Notes under the pieces: model-generated | The model's input: only the letters and a program-made list of their open reading frames with translations | The model's database searches: none | Told to the model about the DNA's origin: nothing | Position numbers and translations under genes: made by a program | Part shown: positions 1 to 11,700 of the stretch, piece after piece | Layout: each line of letters opens with the position of its first letter | How positions within the stretch are numbered: the stretch's first letter is position 1 | Origin: Lepidostoma basale | Taxonomy: Eukaryota; Arthropoda; Insecta; Trichoptera; Lepidostomatidae | Length of the DNA: 64,000 bases | Reading direction: 5' to 3' | NCBI GenBank assembly: GCA_022606425.2 | Contig: JAHDVF020000251.1 | Span: 558,001-622,000 of the forward strand

Positions 1-290
1 TTTGTCGCGCTGCAGAACCAACCTGTCAATGGTTGTGCCTATGGGTAGAGCAATCTCATTGCTTAATCAGATCGCCTCGGAGGTGAACATATTTCGTGAT
101 AGTGTGAGTTGCCTCAGAGATGCACTATCAATGTTGTGATTGTTATCTCTGATAGTATTTATGTATTTTGTTATTTTTTAATATTATTTTTAAAAATATA
201 TCTTATTATGTAATTTTGAGGTTGCAGACGACTTGGACGCATCTGTAATGTTTGTAATCTTTATAAATAAATAAAAGAAAATGAAACTTT
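1..290 (+). mobile_element. 3' end of a non-LTR retrotransposon (ORF2 C-terminus plus 3' UTR)
   Basis: Frame 2 reads an open segment from base 2 to a TGA at 137-139. It contains the motif CRTNL, then [11 protein letters not shown], then a short tail. The same C-terminal signature ([18 protein letters not shown]) appears in the minus-strand copy at 38960-39290 and, decayed, at 25880-25960. This is a typical C-terminal end of insect non-LTR reverse transcriptase ORFs. The element is truncated by the window edge. An AATAAA-type stretch near 270 is consistent with the retrotransposon 3' end. Confidence 0.6.
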
Positions 291-420
291 TTGGAAACAT
301 TTTATTATCACAACATTTTTTTGCGCTTTTCACAAACATGTTTCGGGACACAAACTTCCCTTCTTCGGTGTATGAATTTTAATCATGTTGTAAAAATACA
401 ATGTTTCCAAAAAGTTATTC
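286..420. repeat. Imperfect inverted repeat enclosing a hairpin-plus-GAAAC motif
   Basis: The words CTTTTTGGAAACATT (about 288) and AATGTTTCCAAAAAG (about 402) are inverted copies about 100 bp apart. Between them, on the minus strand (about 336-368), lies a GAAGAA box, a GGGA...TCCC hairpin and then GAAACATG. This is the same architecture as other motifs in this window. Confidence 0.45.
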
Positions 421-2468
421 AAACTTAATATTCGATTTAAAAATCAACAAAAATGTTTTTCGAATACGAAAAGTTTTAGTTGGGTACCAGATGTTGAGAT
501 CATTTGTAGGGTAAAAAGGGGAGTATGCTACATAAATTCTTTTGAATTTGGGCATCACATGTTACAAGAAATACATACCCATCTTCAAGAATAATTTGGA
601 AAAAGACTATTGTAAGGCAATTTGATGAAAATGTATTTTAAGGAATATTTATCTTTATTTTAACTCAATTGGCATTTTATTCGTGAAAACGGCTTAATTA
701 TCAGATTTATTAAAATTAATATTTAAAAAATCTAGAGTGGCACATCTTGACAATGAAATGATTTCAAAAATAACTACAAGAAAATATAATTTTAATGAAG
801 ATGATTCTAAGATAAAAAAAATAACAACGTGGAATGTACAGACACATGTTTATTAAGAATTTGTGAAGTGGATTCAAAAGTAACAAAAAAATAAATTTCA
901 AATTACGATACAGGGGATTAAACTTGATCAACGCAGTCAAGTCCAAAGTCGGTAGACTTTTTAGTGAGATGAACTAAACTTAAAGTGTGGTACCTACTAC
1001 AGCGTGTATGGAAGTTTCAATCATTCAAAACCTCCAAGAAGTCTAAACACAGTTTTAAATTAGGAATTTATAAAATAAAAAAAACTTTTTTGTCTATTTC
1101 TATGAGATTATTTATCTGGACACTTTTTAAATGTATTTGGTACCTTTACCATCGGGAGAACGATATAAGCGATTTATATTTATTCATTCTTTTGACAACG
1201 AAGGTAAACTTAAGTTACTACCTTCGAAAAATGCAGAGATAAACAAATCCGTATCTTTTTTACACCTTTAAAGTATTAAGTAAAGTATCATAAATTCAAT
1301 ATTATGCCTTAAGTTTATCAAATATTTGCTAACAATAATTACATATATTGGTATGCACCGATATATTAACTAAATATCTCATAATTATTTAGCATTTAGC
1401 TAGAAAAAAAACAATGACCGAGTTTGAAGATACATTTTACAATAAATAGATATTTATAAATAATTACAGGTTTTTAATTAAATGTAAAATAAATAGCCGA
1501 TAAACAATTTAATCGTCAGAATGTAAATTTTCAATATATATCATCAGCCTTGTATAATACAGACATTTTTACCTCACACTATATCTTATACTAAGCCGGT
1601 CCAATTACACATAATCATACATATGAAAACCCAAAAACATTATAATATTTAAATCTAATGCATTGCTATACAACCCGACACAAGAGGATAACATATTGAA
1701 TAATCTTTTTTTCTTCGACATTGGACAATTTTCCGAATTTTCTTCTGTTTTGTCACACCCCTCAACGATTGCAACAAAATTGAGTCTTATAGCGATTTTT
1801 TTTATCATTAAAAGTTAAACATGGTAAATCAATATATTTGTGATTCCAGGGTGATTCGAATGTTCGTGTGACTTAAAACAAAAATGTTCAAGGTTTTCAA
1901 TAAAAATTGTGTAATTTTTGTTTCAAAGTGATTTTATTCCATTTGAAACTTCCTGAGTAGTGATAAGATGTATCATGATGTGTGTGTTTAATTTATGATT
2001 AAAACACACAGAAAATATTCATTAAAATCATGAATTCATTTGATTTTACTAGTGTATTATCTCGATAGAGTAAGTAATTTGAATACAAGAAAATTAAGAT
2101 TATTTTTTCATTTCGGAAAAGGAAATCGAAAAAATATTCATGTTATTAATCAAAGTATTGATATTTGAAGGATACTTCATTTAAAGTTCGATTAGTCGGG
2201 AAAACTTAGGGAAATATTAATTTTCATATGACGCAATCGAATCGCGAGAAGCAACCGCACTATATCTGTAGTCACATGTTTTTCAATGGTCACATGCTTT
2301 TTGCTTTTGCTGGAGCGGGAGGTAAGATCAATAATGTGAGGGAAAACTAATTCAGGTAACCACAAAATTGCACGTTGGGCACATGGAAAATCTAAAAGGA
2401 AATGTTACATAACAGACGACAGAGGATCGCAAGCTAATAAAAATCTAGTAAATAAGAATTTCACTCAC
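421..2468. other. AT-rich gene-free stretch
   Basis: No open frame here looks conserved, and no inverted-repeat ends or RNA gene could be seen. It may be intron of the minus-strand gene whose first coding exon is at 2469-2586; I could not find a second exon of that gene here. Confidence 0.5.
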
Positions 2469-2586
2469 CCTTCTTTGCATGTTCTCCGGCACTGTTCTCT
2501 GGACTTTTATTACCAGATTTGTTACTTTTTATCTCATTAGTCCCATTTTGAGGCTTATTATCGTTCACCGCACTTCCTAATGCCAT
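2469..2586 (-). CDS. Probable first coding exon of an unrecognised gene (partial)
   Basis: The minus strand reads ATG at 2586-2584, then 39 codons beginning MALGSAVNDNKPQNG and ending AGEHAKKG. A consensus donor (G|GTGAGT, donor bases at 2468-2463) follows immediately. The peptide is hydrophilic and rich in Asn, Lys, Ser and Gly, typical of a disordered N-terminus. The DNA just upstream (about 2600-2680) is locally GC-rich with several CpG, as expected for a 5' UTR or promoter in an AT-rich genome. Codon periodicity, start context and donor support a real exon. No second exon was found before the window edge, so the product is unknown. The gene runs divergently from the INO80E homologue about 1.3 kb away. 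Confidence 0.5.
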
Positions 2587-3485
2587 AATAACACGAAGCA
2601 GAAATTCGGGTCCGCGATCGCGCACGGCACACTCGCTCAGCTGTACAGGCACATGCGTTCCAATCAAGGTCCAGATTTGAATAACTCCTATTGGTAGACT
2701 GTAAACCTTGGAAAAAAATGATGATGGTGGCGCTATCTAGTTTGAATTTATAGAATGATACTAACAAAACTATAGTAAAGGTGATTTTCAATGCAGGAAC
2801 ATGTTTATCAATTACATTTTAAAAGCTATTCCTAAAAATCAAAGTTTATAATTTACGTTACAGTTTACCCTCGAATCGAAATATACATTATTTTGACAGT
2901 CGAGATCGTTCTTCGAAAAGCTGAGAATAATCGATAAAATCGCTTGCTGCTTTTCTACATTGCCCATCAGTGGTGCCAACGCTTAACGTTTATTCATATT
3001 TTGACAGCGTTGTTTCTAAGAAATTTTAGGGTTGTGTTTATAAAGCATTATTATTAATAAATCGTAAGTATTTCGTTTATTTAAGGTATGTTGACCATTT
3101 AGAGTATTATTTGACGATAGCATGTGACATTATATTTTTTAGCCCGCTTACGATTAAATAAATTATAAAAACTGGGATCGAACAATTTTGTTGTTGAAGT
3201 CTTGTCAAAATTATTTATTAAATATTTTTTTAATATTATATATAAATTTATTTTACACAGTTGTAACTTATGAAAATTATTAAGTGTCCTGCTTTTTAGA
3301 AATGCACATTCTTCCATAACCTCATATTATACGTCCATCTACACAATGTTTCTTGTTCATACTAATATTGTGACTGAATATCAAAGTGGAATTCTTCTAT
3401 TGTTGATGGCGCGTAATGCAAAAAATTTGTAGCGTTCGTATAAGATCTCTACATCGATAAAATAAATAATATCACTGTGACATTG
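2587..3485. promoter_or_regulatory. Intergenic region between divergent genes; probable 5' UTR/promoter near 2600-2700
   Basis: The segment 2600-2690 has a CpG-containing, GC-richer composition directly upstream of the minus-strand start codon. Two ATCGATA-like words (around 2930 and 3450) resemble the insect DRE/DREF core. They may be chance in AT-rich DNA. Nothing else was recognised. Confidence 0.3.
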
Positions 3486-3489
3486 ACAT

Positions 3490-3710
3490 TAAAATTAGTT
3501 CATACTTCAATAAATAAATAGTACATACTTGACTCTCTTGACTTTAGAGAGTATCTTGTCTTCCTAATGTCGTCGAACCATCGTTCATGCATTCCTGGTA
3601 TTATATTCTAAATATTATATTTTACCTGTACTCAATGATGCCTTAAACTTTGATATTGTTTGTAATGTCTGTTGAGATAATAAACTGATTTGATTCATCC
3701 TTTGCTCATA
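3490..3710 (+). mobile_element. 3' UTR fragment of the same non-LTR family as 1-290
   Basis: It shares a string of words with 25970-26125 and, inverted, with 38790-38960 and 54690-54835: AGTATCTTGTCTTCCTAATG, GCATTCCTGGTATTAT, TTTACCTGTACTCAAT and GTAATGTC near the end. It finishes with AATAAACTGATTTGATT, a polyadenylation-signal-like 3' terminus common to the copies. Confidence 0.6.
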
Positions 3711-3853
3711 TTAATAAGTTTATAAAAAATGTGAAAAATGTTATGCAAATCTTTGTCTTGTATATTTTTACAACCAATTAGCAAGTCTCTGATTGTAGAG
3801 TAGTTCTTAATTCAAAACAGAAAATAGTTATTTTGTAAGGTTGGGACTTATTT

Positions 3854-6800
3854 ATGATTTCTTATAGTAGCAACATGTTGGACGGTTGGTACTGTCGCTC
3901 CATTGCCAATATGCAGGCAGAAGGAGAGGCGGCCTCAAGGGGTGGCGGGACACAGAGGGGAGGTGGTCACGCCGTAGAGGACTACTCTAGCGACAGCAGT
4001 CAAAGTGAGCCAGAACCAGTCAACTACAGAGCCCAGTACAACACTTTGAAGAAGAAACTAAAATACCTTATTTATGTAAGCACAAATATATTGTGGCCTC
4101 GTTGACATACATGATGATCCATTTATTTTAGTTGTAGATTTTTAGTCAATTTTGAATTTTGGTTAAACTTGTGGCAATCCCATATATGATTTAACCCATT
4201 GCAACACAAAGCCGGCGAATCGCCGGTTTGTCTTTGAAGTGATTTTTTTTACATTAAAACTGAATGACAAACACTTTATTCATAAAAATGACATAAATAA
4301 GTATATTTCGGTTACTGATTTCATAATAAAATGTAATAATCACAATTTATTTCACATTATTTATTACAAAATATTACGATATTTTAAAATCTGTCCAATA
4401 CCTCCAAAATAGCCTAACGCACTCGTAAACAAACTCGTCGCGCTTGTAATATTTCATCAAATGAGGGTGAAATACAGCGAATCCTTTTGAAAAGTGGCAG
4501 TGAGAATGAAGTTGATGAATATTCTAGTGATTCTATTGAATCTCGATGGGAATGTGAGAAGTGTTTGGTGGCTCTCCACATGCCAGAATGCTTTAAAGCT
4601 TATCGCACTCTTCCAAAACTACCTGGGGATGAGCCATAATGATCTAGCTTACGAACAAAAAAAAATTATGCTTTTATGCTACCATTTTTATTTTGTGTGT
4701 AATTTAGTCTTATGAACAAATTATGTCATCTTTATTAGTGGTGCAATGGGTTAATTATTATATTTTTAAATATATGTTTAATTATTTATTTCAAGTAAAA
4801 AGATGAAATAGTAAAATTTCATTGTTTAATTTGATAAACATCACATTCAAATAAATATTATACAATTCTGTGTTTTCTTTTAAGAACATTTTTATTATTT
4901 TATTTCTACTTCTCATCTCTCTTCTTCTTAGCCTTTATTCCAATCATTATTTGTTAGCCATCTATTTACACAGATTTCACTCTTCAATTTTGCATATATT
5001 CCTGACACAAGTTCCTGGTGCTTAGTTCCTTCCTAATGCTGGCCCACCGTGTTGCTTGCTAAGACGTTGGGATGTCGATTTTTATTAATATGGTCGCAGT
5101 ATCAGCTATCCGTAGCCAAACTACCATAGTTGCGTCTCTTTCAACTTTTCTTTTCGGCAATATGAAGATGCCCCTGGCGTGCTAATTTTTAATGGGATCT
5201 AACCTTATAACGCCCCCAGCCCATCTTAGGATTTTCATCTTGGCAAACTAGGCCTTTGTGATTTCCCTTCACAGTCCAGAACTCTGCAACATACTGCATG
5301 GCAAGCCGCACTACAGTCTTGTACACTTTGTCCTTTGAAAACAACAAAAAAATTGCCCATTAAAAAATTAGCATCTTTGAATCACAGAGGGAGATCTCTA
5401 TTTCGAAATTTTAGAAAAAATATATCAAATTATTTTAAGTTTTATTTGTTTATCGAAAGTTTTTGTTATTTTTTTTTTTGGTATTTAAATTAATAATCAA
5501 TATTTTTAAAATTTGCAGGAAAACGAATGCTTTCAAGATTCCCTGCGTTCTTCCCAAAAACGATTGCTAAAAGCCTGTCGAGATCGCAGTTTCCTATTGG
5601 ATAGATTACTTCAATATGAGAAACCAGAAAACAGTTCTTCAGAAAGTGACGAGACTGAATCTTCAGATGATGCAGAAACGAGCCGAATAGAACAATCAAA
5701 AAAGTAAAAACTTAGTAATATTTTTAGCATAATGAAGTGTATACAGCTTTGCATGGGTAAATTATGTTATTTCTGAACTCTAATAATCATCTTATTTTAT
5801 GTTTAGACGACGGGTCGAACCCGCATCCAGTGGTCATGGGGGTAATTCAAATGCTTCTTCTTCAGTAAAGGGTCAAAATGTTATAAAACGGAAGAGACCT
5901 CCGCCTCCTAAAAAAGTTATACAGAATAGTGCACCGCTGGTAAGTGATGTTTTCTGTGAAAATATAATTTCCCAAGCACATTTAGCTAGAAAACTAACAA
6001 TAATTTCGTAATGCACAACCTCGTTTCAGATAATTTAGACATTTATCATTGCTTAAATTATTTTTTTATACTCATTGCCATTTTCGAATTAGGATCGGTC
6101 ATATAATGAAAATAATCTACCAAATGGGTACTTCAGTATAATATGTTTTTATTCAATGAGCATAATTTTTGTCCTTTTCATTTATTGTTTCTTGATCAGT
6201 AATGTAAAACTCTATATTAAATATTTTGTATTGAAAAACTGGGTTGCTTCAATAAATTTTGTGCATTTTTTTAGGTTTTAAAGATAGAAATGTAATATTT
6301 TTCACAGATTTTATTCAATTTAATTAATCATTAATAATTCATTGATCAAGTTTTTTTTAGTATATTTATTTTCGTGATATTCCTTTCTTTACTTTATTTT
6401 GCACCTAATGGACTTCTCTAATTTAGACAACAACTTCAAAAAGTGAATATTAAATTATCAACTTTTTTTAAAGTGTCCAAAAAAGGGTTCAATGTTAATC
6501 TGGGTTCTAGCCCAGCTGTTATAATGAGGCTATTAAAATAATACAAAAAGTAACATTTTTCAAATTATTTATTTCTAGCATCAGGTGTCTAATGCCAAGG
6601 CGCTAAGTCTTACCTCCGATGGTCACATGACCCCTGAGGAGGTAGAGAGACATCTGCAGTCCAGACAGAGTTTTCTGGAACTAGTTCCAGAGAAAGCTCC
6701 ACCTACTGTTCCTACGGAGATGTTCAGCAATGATCCATCTTTAGATAGGTTATTATTTTTTACTTGATATCAGTACGTTAAACCCTCATCACTCCTGTTT

Positions 6801-7225
6801 CGAGCGTGGGTCAACATATTATTTCTAACACCAACTCCTATGTCGACCTAAGCCCGACATTATAAGACAGAATTAATAAAAAATAATTTATATTATTAAA
6901 TCATATTTTTTTATTTCAAATATTAAATTTGGCATATTCCAAATATTTTAATGTTGTATAACAGAACTGAATTTAACATATTCCGACTTAAACTAAGAGT
7001 TAAGAAGTGCAAAGGGTTATTTAAAAAAAAAATTTACTACCCCAGTAACTTATGATGAGCACTTAAAAATGAAAAATTGTCTTTAAATGTAGATGTATAA
7101 ATATGCTTTTTTTCTATCTTGTTTTTAATAGAATATTTCCATGTAAAAACTAATTTGTATTCTTTATTTTTAGTGAATCAAATGACCTTTTGGAAACATC
7201 CCCATGCAACGATTGGGTGGAATAG
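3854..7225 (+). CDS. INO80E: INO80 chromatin-remodelling complex subunit E homologue
   Basis: Five coding exons join in frame: 3854-4075, 5519-5703, 5807-5939, 6579-6748 and 7174-7225 (stop TAG), giving 253 residues against about 244 in the human protein. Exons 1-2 encode the conserved core: a basic KKKLKYLIY segment (about residues 66-74), then ENECFQ and [14 protein letters not shown]. That helical coiled-coil region is the hallmark of INO80E and its likely contact with the complex. A Ser/Asp/Glu-rich stretch, a [10 protein letters not shown] basic-proline patch (likely nuclear localisation signal) and a C-terminal [14 protein letters not shown] block follow, all in the family order. INO80E is an accessory, metazoan-specific subunit of the nuclear INO80 ATP-dependent remodeller. 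The start is uncertain: the ATG at 3854 is the longest, but the ATG at 3911 (MQAEGEAAS, 234 residues) is equally plausible because residues 1-19 look non-conserved. Intron 1 carries the piggyBac remnant and a retrotransposon fragment. Confidence 0.88.
4195..4750 (+). mobile_element. Internally deleted piggyBac-type transposon
   Basis: The termini are CCCATTGCAACAC and the inverted GTGGTGCAATGGG (one mismatch), flanked by TTAA at 4191-4194 and 4751-4754, the piggyBac target duplication. An open stretch ending at TAA 4637-4639 joins an acidic, Ser-rich N-terminal piece ([14 protein letters not shown]) directly to a Cys-rich C-terminal piece ([17 protein letters not shown]). This looks like a piggyBac transposase whose catalytic DDD domain was deleted. 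At 556 bp it is non-autonomous. It sits in intron 1 of the INO80E homologue. The CGCCGG-containing short palindrome just inside the left end is typical of subterminal structure. Confidence 0.85.
5025..5340 (-). mobile_element. Decayed non-LTR retrotransposon ORF2 C-terminal remnant
   Basis: Conceptual minus-strand reading, with frame breaks, gives [20 protein letters not shown] followed by [13 protein letters not shown] blocks. This is the post-RT region (K.K.Y.T.VRP...YG.E.W) common to RTE/Jockey-like elements. There are multiple stops and it lies in INO80E intron 1. Confidence 0.5.
6779..6880 (+). repeat. Dispersed repeat (copy 1 of 3) with CCTATGTCGA and CCGACATTATA words
   Basis: Shares ACTCCTATGTCGA, a GACATTATA word and a TAAGA/TAAAA tail with 12955-13060 (same orientation). 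An inverted, diverged copy (GGCATAGGAGTTGGTGAGAT) occurs at 7990-8080. No coding capacity. Probably an old MITE or SINE fragment. Confidence 0.45.
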
Positions 7226-7462
7226 TGACATTTACGATTTGGTTGAATAGTGAACAATTAAAAATTATTCCTTTCATGCATATAATATTTAAAATTAATC
7301 CTTAAATCTCTCTGTATGTTGTTGGTAATGTGTTGTGTTTATAAGTGGATATTTTATATTGTAAAGTACCTGCCCCTGCATTACATGACCATTTTATGGC
7401 AAGAGTAAAATGGAAATTTGACTAATTACTTTTTACCACCGTAAATAATATTGTATATTTGA

Positions 7463-7468
7463 AATAAA
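7463..7468 (+). terminator. Probable polyadenylation signal of the INO80E homologue
   Basis: AATAAA lies 238 bp after the stop codon. It is the first canonical hexamer downstream of the last exon. Confidence 0.5.
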
Positions 7469-8753
7469 AAATGATAATCATAAGGAGTTTGTTATTATTT
7501 TTTTTATTAATAAATAGTTGGACTATATAATTTAATTTAAGTTACTCCATCAGCCCTGGAATAGAATATTTTAATAGACTTTCACATGCTGATAAACCAC
7601 AATGAATGCATCTAAGGTTTGAATTGAATGGATTTTGTTCCATGTTAATGGGCCAGCTACCACCAATTCTCAATCCCTAAAATTTGTGCTAGTTTAATTT
7701 TTCACCTCAACTAATATAGCCAAGGTGTGACTAAGCACAATGTGGATTTCCTTGAATTTAGGGTGTCAATTATACAAGTCAATGTGATACCATTTAACGC
7801 TTTAAAGACTGTCCAACTGAGTATATAACGCATTCTCTCAAGACATTTAATTATTTTACATACCACCAATTGCTTAATTAATTTCCAAAAAAGGCGCAGG
7901 GAAAGACTCTCCATAAAAAGCCACATTATGAAGGTGTAAAGTGTGTTATAATTATTACTAGTATTTAATTTTAAACATTACATTGTATGGTATTGAGTCT
8001 GGCTCGGCATAGGAGTTGGTGAGATAAATACTGTGTCAAGTCACACTCGACGTTTGAATAGTAAGGATTAAGCCAGTCAAGTTCTTTAAGAAGTTGTATT
8101 GTGTGGAACTTTTATGAATCTCACTGCTGCGCTGAATGCGGATTGAGGTTTGTTTATATGTTGTTATGAATATTTGAATAAGTTAAATTATTAATTCCTG
8201 GGAGATTCAGAATATATAACATAATGTTATAGTTTATAAAAATGCACAGTAAATGATTGAAAATTTCTGCTTTGCATTTTAATCTCACAAGAGGGTTAAA
8301 ATTGAAATGGAACTCTCCTATTTTGTATGCTTAGTTGCGAAATGAAAGGATTTTGTCGAGGCATTCATCAATTAATATTAAAACATACTTTAAAGTATTG
8401 TAAATAATCGATCCGGTCTTATTGAATTCAACTGAACCATTCGGCCCCCTAAACTATACACCATGCAAATAAGTAGGCACCTCCTTATGCATAGCTTTTA
8501 TTTTCTTGTGGTTGGTATCAAGTATTTTATTAGACAAACTGCGCGCAGCTGACAATCACGAGGTTAGATTTCGCGAGTTTGCTCTATGGACCCCATACGG
8601 GCTGTGGATGTTTTTTGTGTTTTGCGTTTGAGGGTGCGATTTCTCTAGCTTTTCTTATATTTGCTAGTATATAAGTAAATATATTAAGGCTTACTATGTT
8701 TATATTGGTTTAAGAAAATGGGTTCAATGCACTGTGAAAGCTAAATTAAACGA
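7469..8753. other. Intergenic region between INO80E and PPTC7 homologues
   Basis: AT-rich sequence with one inverted copy of the dispersed repeat at 7990-8080. The last few hundred bases should contain the PPTC7 promoter and 5' UTR, but no convincing core element was identified. Confidence 0.45.
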
Positions 8754-11700
8754 ATGATGCAGTCCATTTGTTGGACTGGGAGAGTTCTCTCTCGTGCTTT
8801 GCGAAATGGGATAATAAGTTACTCCAGTGTTATAGATCTCAACGCGAGAACCAAGCGTGAACCCCATTTAGTATCAGTGGTGTGTGGTTTTCCCAAAGAC
8901 TTTGCTCATGGCAGAAAACAGAAGGGACAATTTGGTGATGACGCTTGGTTTTCAACGAAGTTCAACTGCGCTGATGTCATTGGTAAGATACTCCTTCAAT
9001 AATGTTTTAAATATTTGTTTATTGCATTTTAAATTGGATTATTACAATGATGGACGAATTATTTTATAATATAGCATACTTTAACCATCTTGGATTATGT
9101 CACCTTCCTATGTACATTCACGAATGTGTGTTCACATGATGTGCATGTGTTTTATTGCAGATTGTAATATATTAGGGTTATGTTTAGTTTACACGCGCAG
9201 CGAGTTAACTATTTTTTACGTTTGTTTTCTTTCAATCAGAAAAAAATTCCTTAAATCTTCATTTTTTTTTTATTGCTTTAAACATTTAGGTGCCTGAACT
9301 CACAATTGTTCAATTTCAACCTTTATCCTTGTTGCGTTATCTCATACTCGGGTTTCTATAATGTGTATTTGAATAAGAACCACACGATTTGTCACAAAAT
9401 AATGTCTTATAAGGTATATCATTATTGTGATCTAGTAATACAAACCCACATTAGTTTTATCATTGCTAAGAGATTTAGCCACCCTATTTGATAATAACTG
9501 GAAACCATTGACACTTCTATGCATGAAAAATTGTATTTTTTTATGTTTGAAGGTACAGAAATATTCAATTACTTATAAATTGCTAAATTATAAAATTTAC
9601 TTACGAAATTACAAAAGAAACATCTTCATTATAGTTATAATACCATAAATGAATAGTTGATATTACATTTGTCGAATGGCTATTTTAACACATTTTTGTT
9701 ATTTAAATAAGATTAACATAGTTCTGTTAATATTATTAGTTAACAGACCTTGAAACAAATCAAAAACTTTATTGTGAATAGTCTTCTTCTTTTTGTCCTG
9801 TCACACCTTCTCCACCCAACTCTATCGCATGCCTGATGCCTAACATCATCCCAAGTGAGGCCTGCTGCTTTAACCTCGTCTTGCAGGGCTCGTCTCCAGG
9901 TGGCTCTAGGTCTGGCTTGGTTCCTCTTTCCCCCCATAGGGGACCAGTCTAGTGCGCCCTGAGCAATGCAGGCTGGGTTCCATCTCAGAGAGTGACTGAT
10001 TCACTGCCATTTGCGTCCAGCGACTTATTCTCTAATTGGCTTTTCGCCTGCCATGATCCAGAGAATGGCATTTGACACTGTTTGGGGCCAATAGATCTTT
10101 TATAGTTTACTTTAGTAGTGACCGATATTTTTTTTTACAAACCAGTAGGATAGTAAAGTTATCGCAATCTTGAAAAATAAATTTATTATTATAATTATTT
10201 TTAAATGAAAAAAATAACACTTCGTTTGCCCAATCTATGGATTTAGTGTAATAAATCACCTAAAAAAACTCCCATCTAAAAATCAATTCAAAACATAATA
10301 CGGGTATATTAATTAACCCATTCATGATTTGTTACTGTTCTGTCTCTGGTACTCTGTTTATATTTAATTTTCACTTCAATGTTCTCCCGATGATGAAGGT
10401 GTAAAACCTTTGAAACATGTCGAGAAAAATAAGCTAAAAAGTGGAAAAAAACTGTTTTTAATTCATAAAAAATAGTCTAAATGGATTTCCACAGTGTTTA
10501 CGCCTTAAGTTTATCAAAGATTATATTATGATTGAATACACATAAAATTTATATTTATGTAAGTAACTAAAAAACAATAATAATTCTGACGCCAATCAAC
10601 ATCCTCCAATAGGGAAATCTTCTAAATGAAATGCCAGTCATCAGTTATAATTGTGTATTTATGTTTTTGATCTACAAGTTTATTATATTTATAAGCCATT
10701 AAGTTCTTTTATGTTTTAAAAATGTTACCTATCACTCAAAGTTTGTTTTAATTGAACCTTTTTCCATCAACCGTTATCCATTATTGGCGAGATGACTGGT
10801 TTAACCAGTTGCTGGTAGTTTTTAAAGTTGTTTGAGACAGCCGTATTTGGCAATGTTTAAATTATTCATATGTGAATAGTGTTATTTATTATCTATTTCA
10901 TATAATCTACTTAGTTATTTCAATTAATTAATGCGAATGAAAATGTCCGTTTTCTAGCAGTCATACAGGTGAATTTGATAATTACGATTACGGAAATAGA
11001 GAGATCTCAGATGTTATGAGGAAATTTTCGTTGACATTTTAGTTTATGATTTTCTCCATTCTTACATTTATTTACTTTCATAACGAGCTACTTCTTTCTA
11101 ATTGTGTATTTTTGTTTGAATTGAAACTTTTTGTGTTATGTGACCGCAGCAGATACTTCATGTTTTCATGTGATGAGAATGTTTTGAAGCATTAAAAAAT
11201 ATCTATTCTCTGAAATAACAAGTAATGCTTATAATGACCAAATTCAGTCAGTCCCATCTTCCTCGTAATAACCAAGATCTACTTGTTATTTGATAATGCC
11301 TTAGCAAGGTGAAACATGTCATTCCCATAAAATATAGGAAATACTTATTTAATTTTAAGATGTATTTTTTTGGCATTAGGATTGTTTCATTTCAGTAAAA
11401 AGTTATATTGTCAATATTATTTGAAGGATTTATTGTTATCATGATCACATTGAAGTGTATTTTATTTCTATAACACATTTTGTATGTAGGTACTAACCTT
11501 GATATTTAGATCTTCTATATATTGGTATTTTTTTATTGAGATATCAATTAACACCTGTTTTTGGATGTGTGCCAATTACTTAATACACAATATTTTACCT
11601 TCAATATTTTTTAAAGTGGTTTGTTTATAGAATATATTTGGTGGAACGTAGTTGCTTTATTTTGTAGCATTATTATTTATGATCTTGCGCAATGGACCAA

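Noticed and set aside
10030..10110. Separate short ORFs and promoters in PPTC7 intron 1
   Set aside because: They belong to a decayed retrotransposon 3' fragment.
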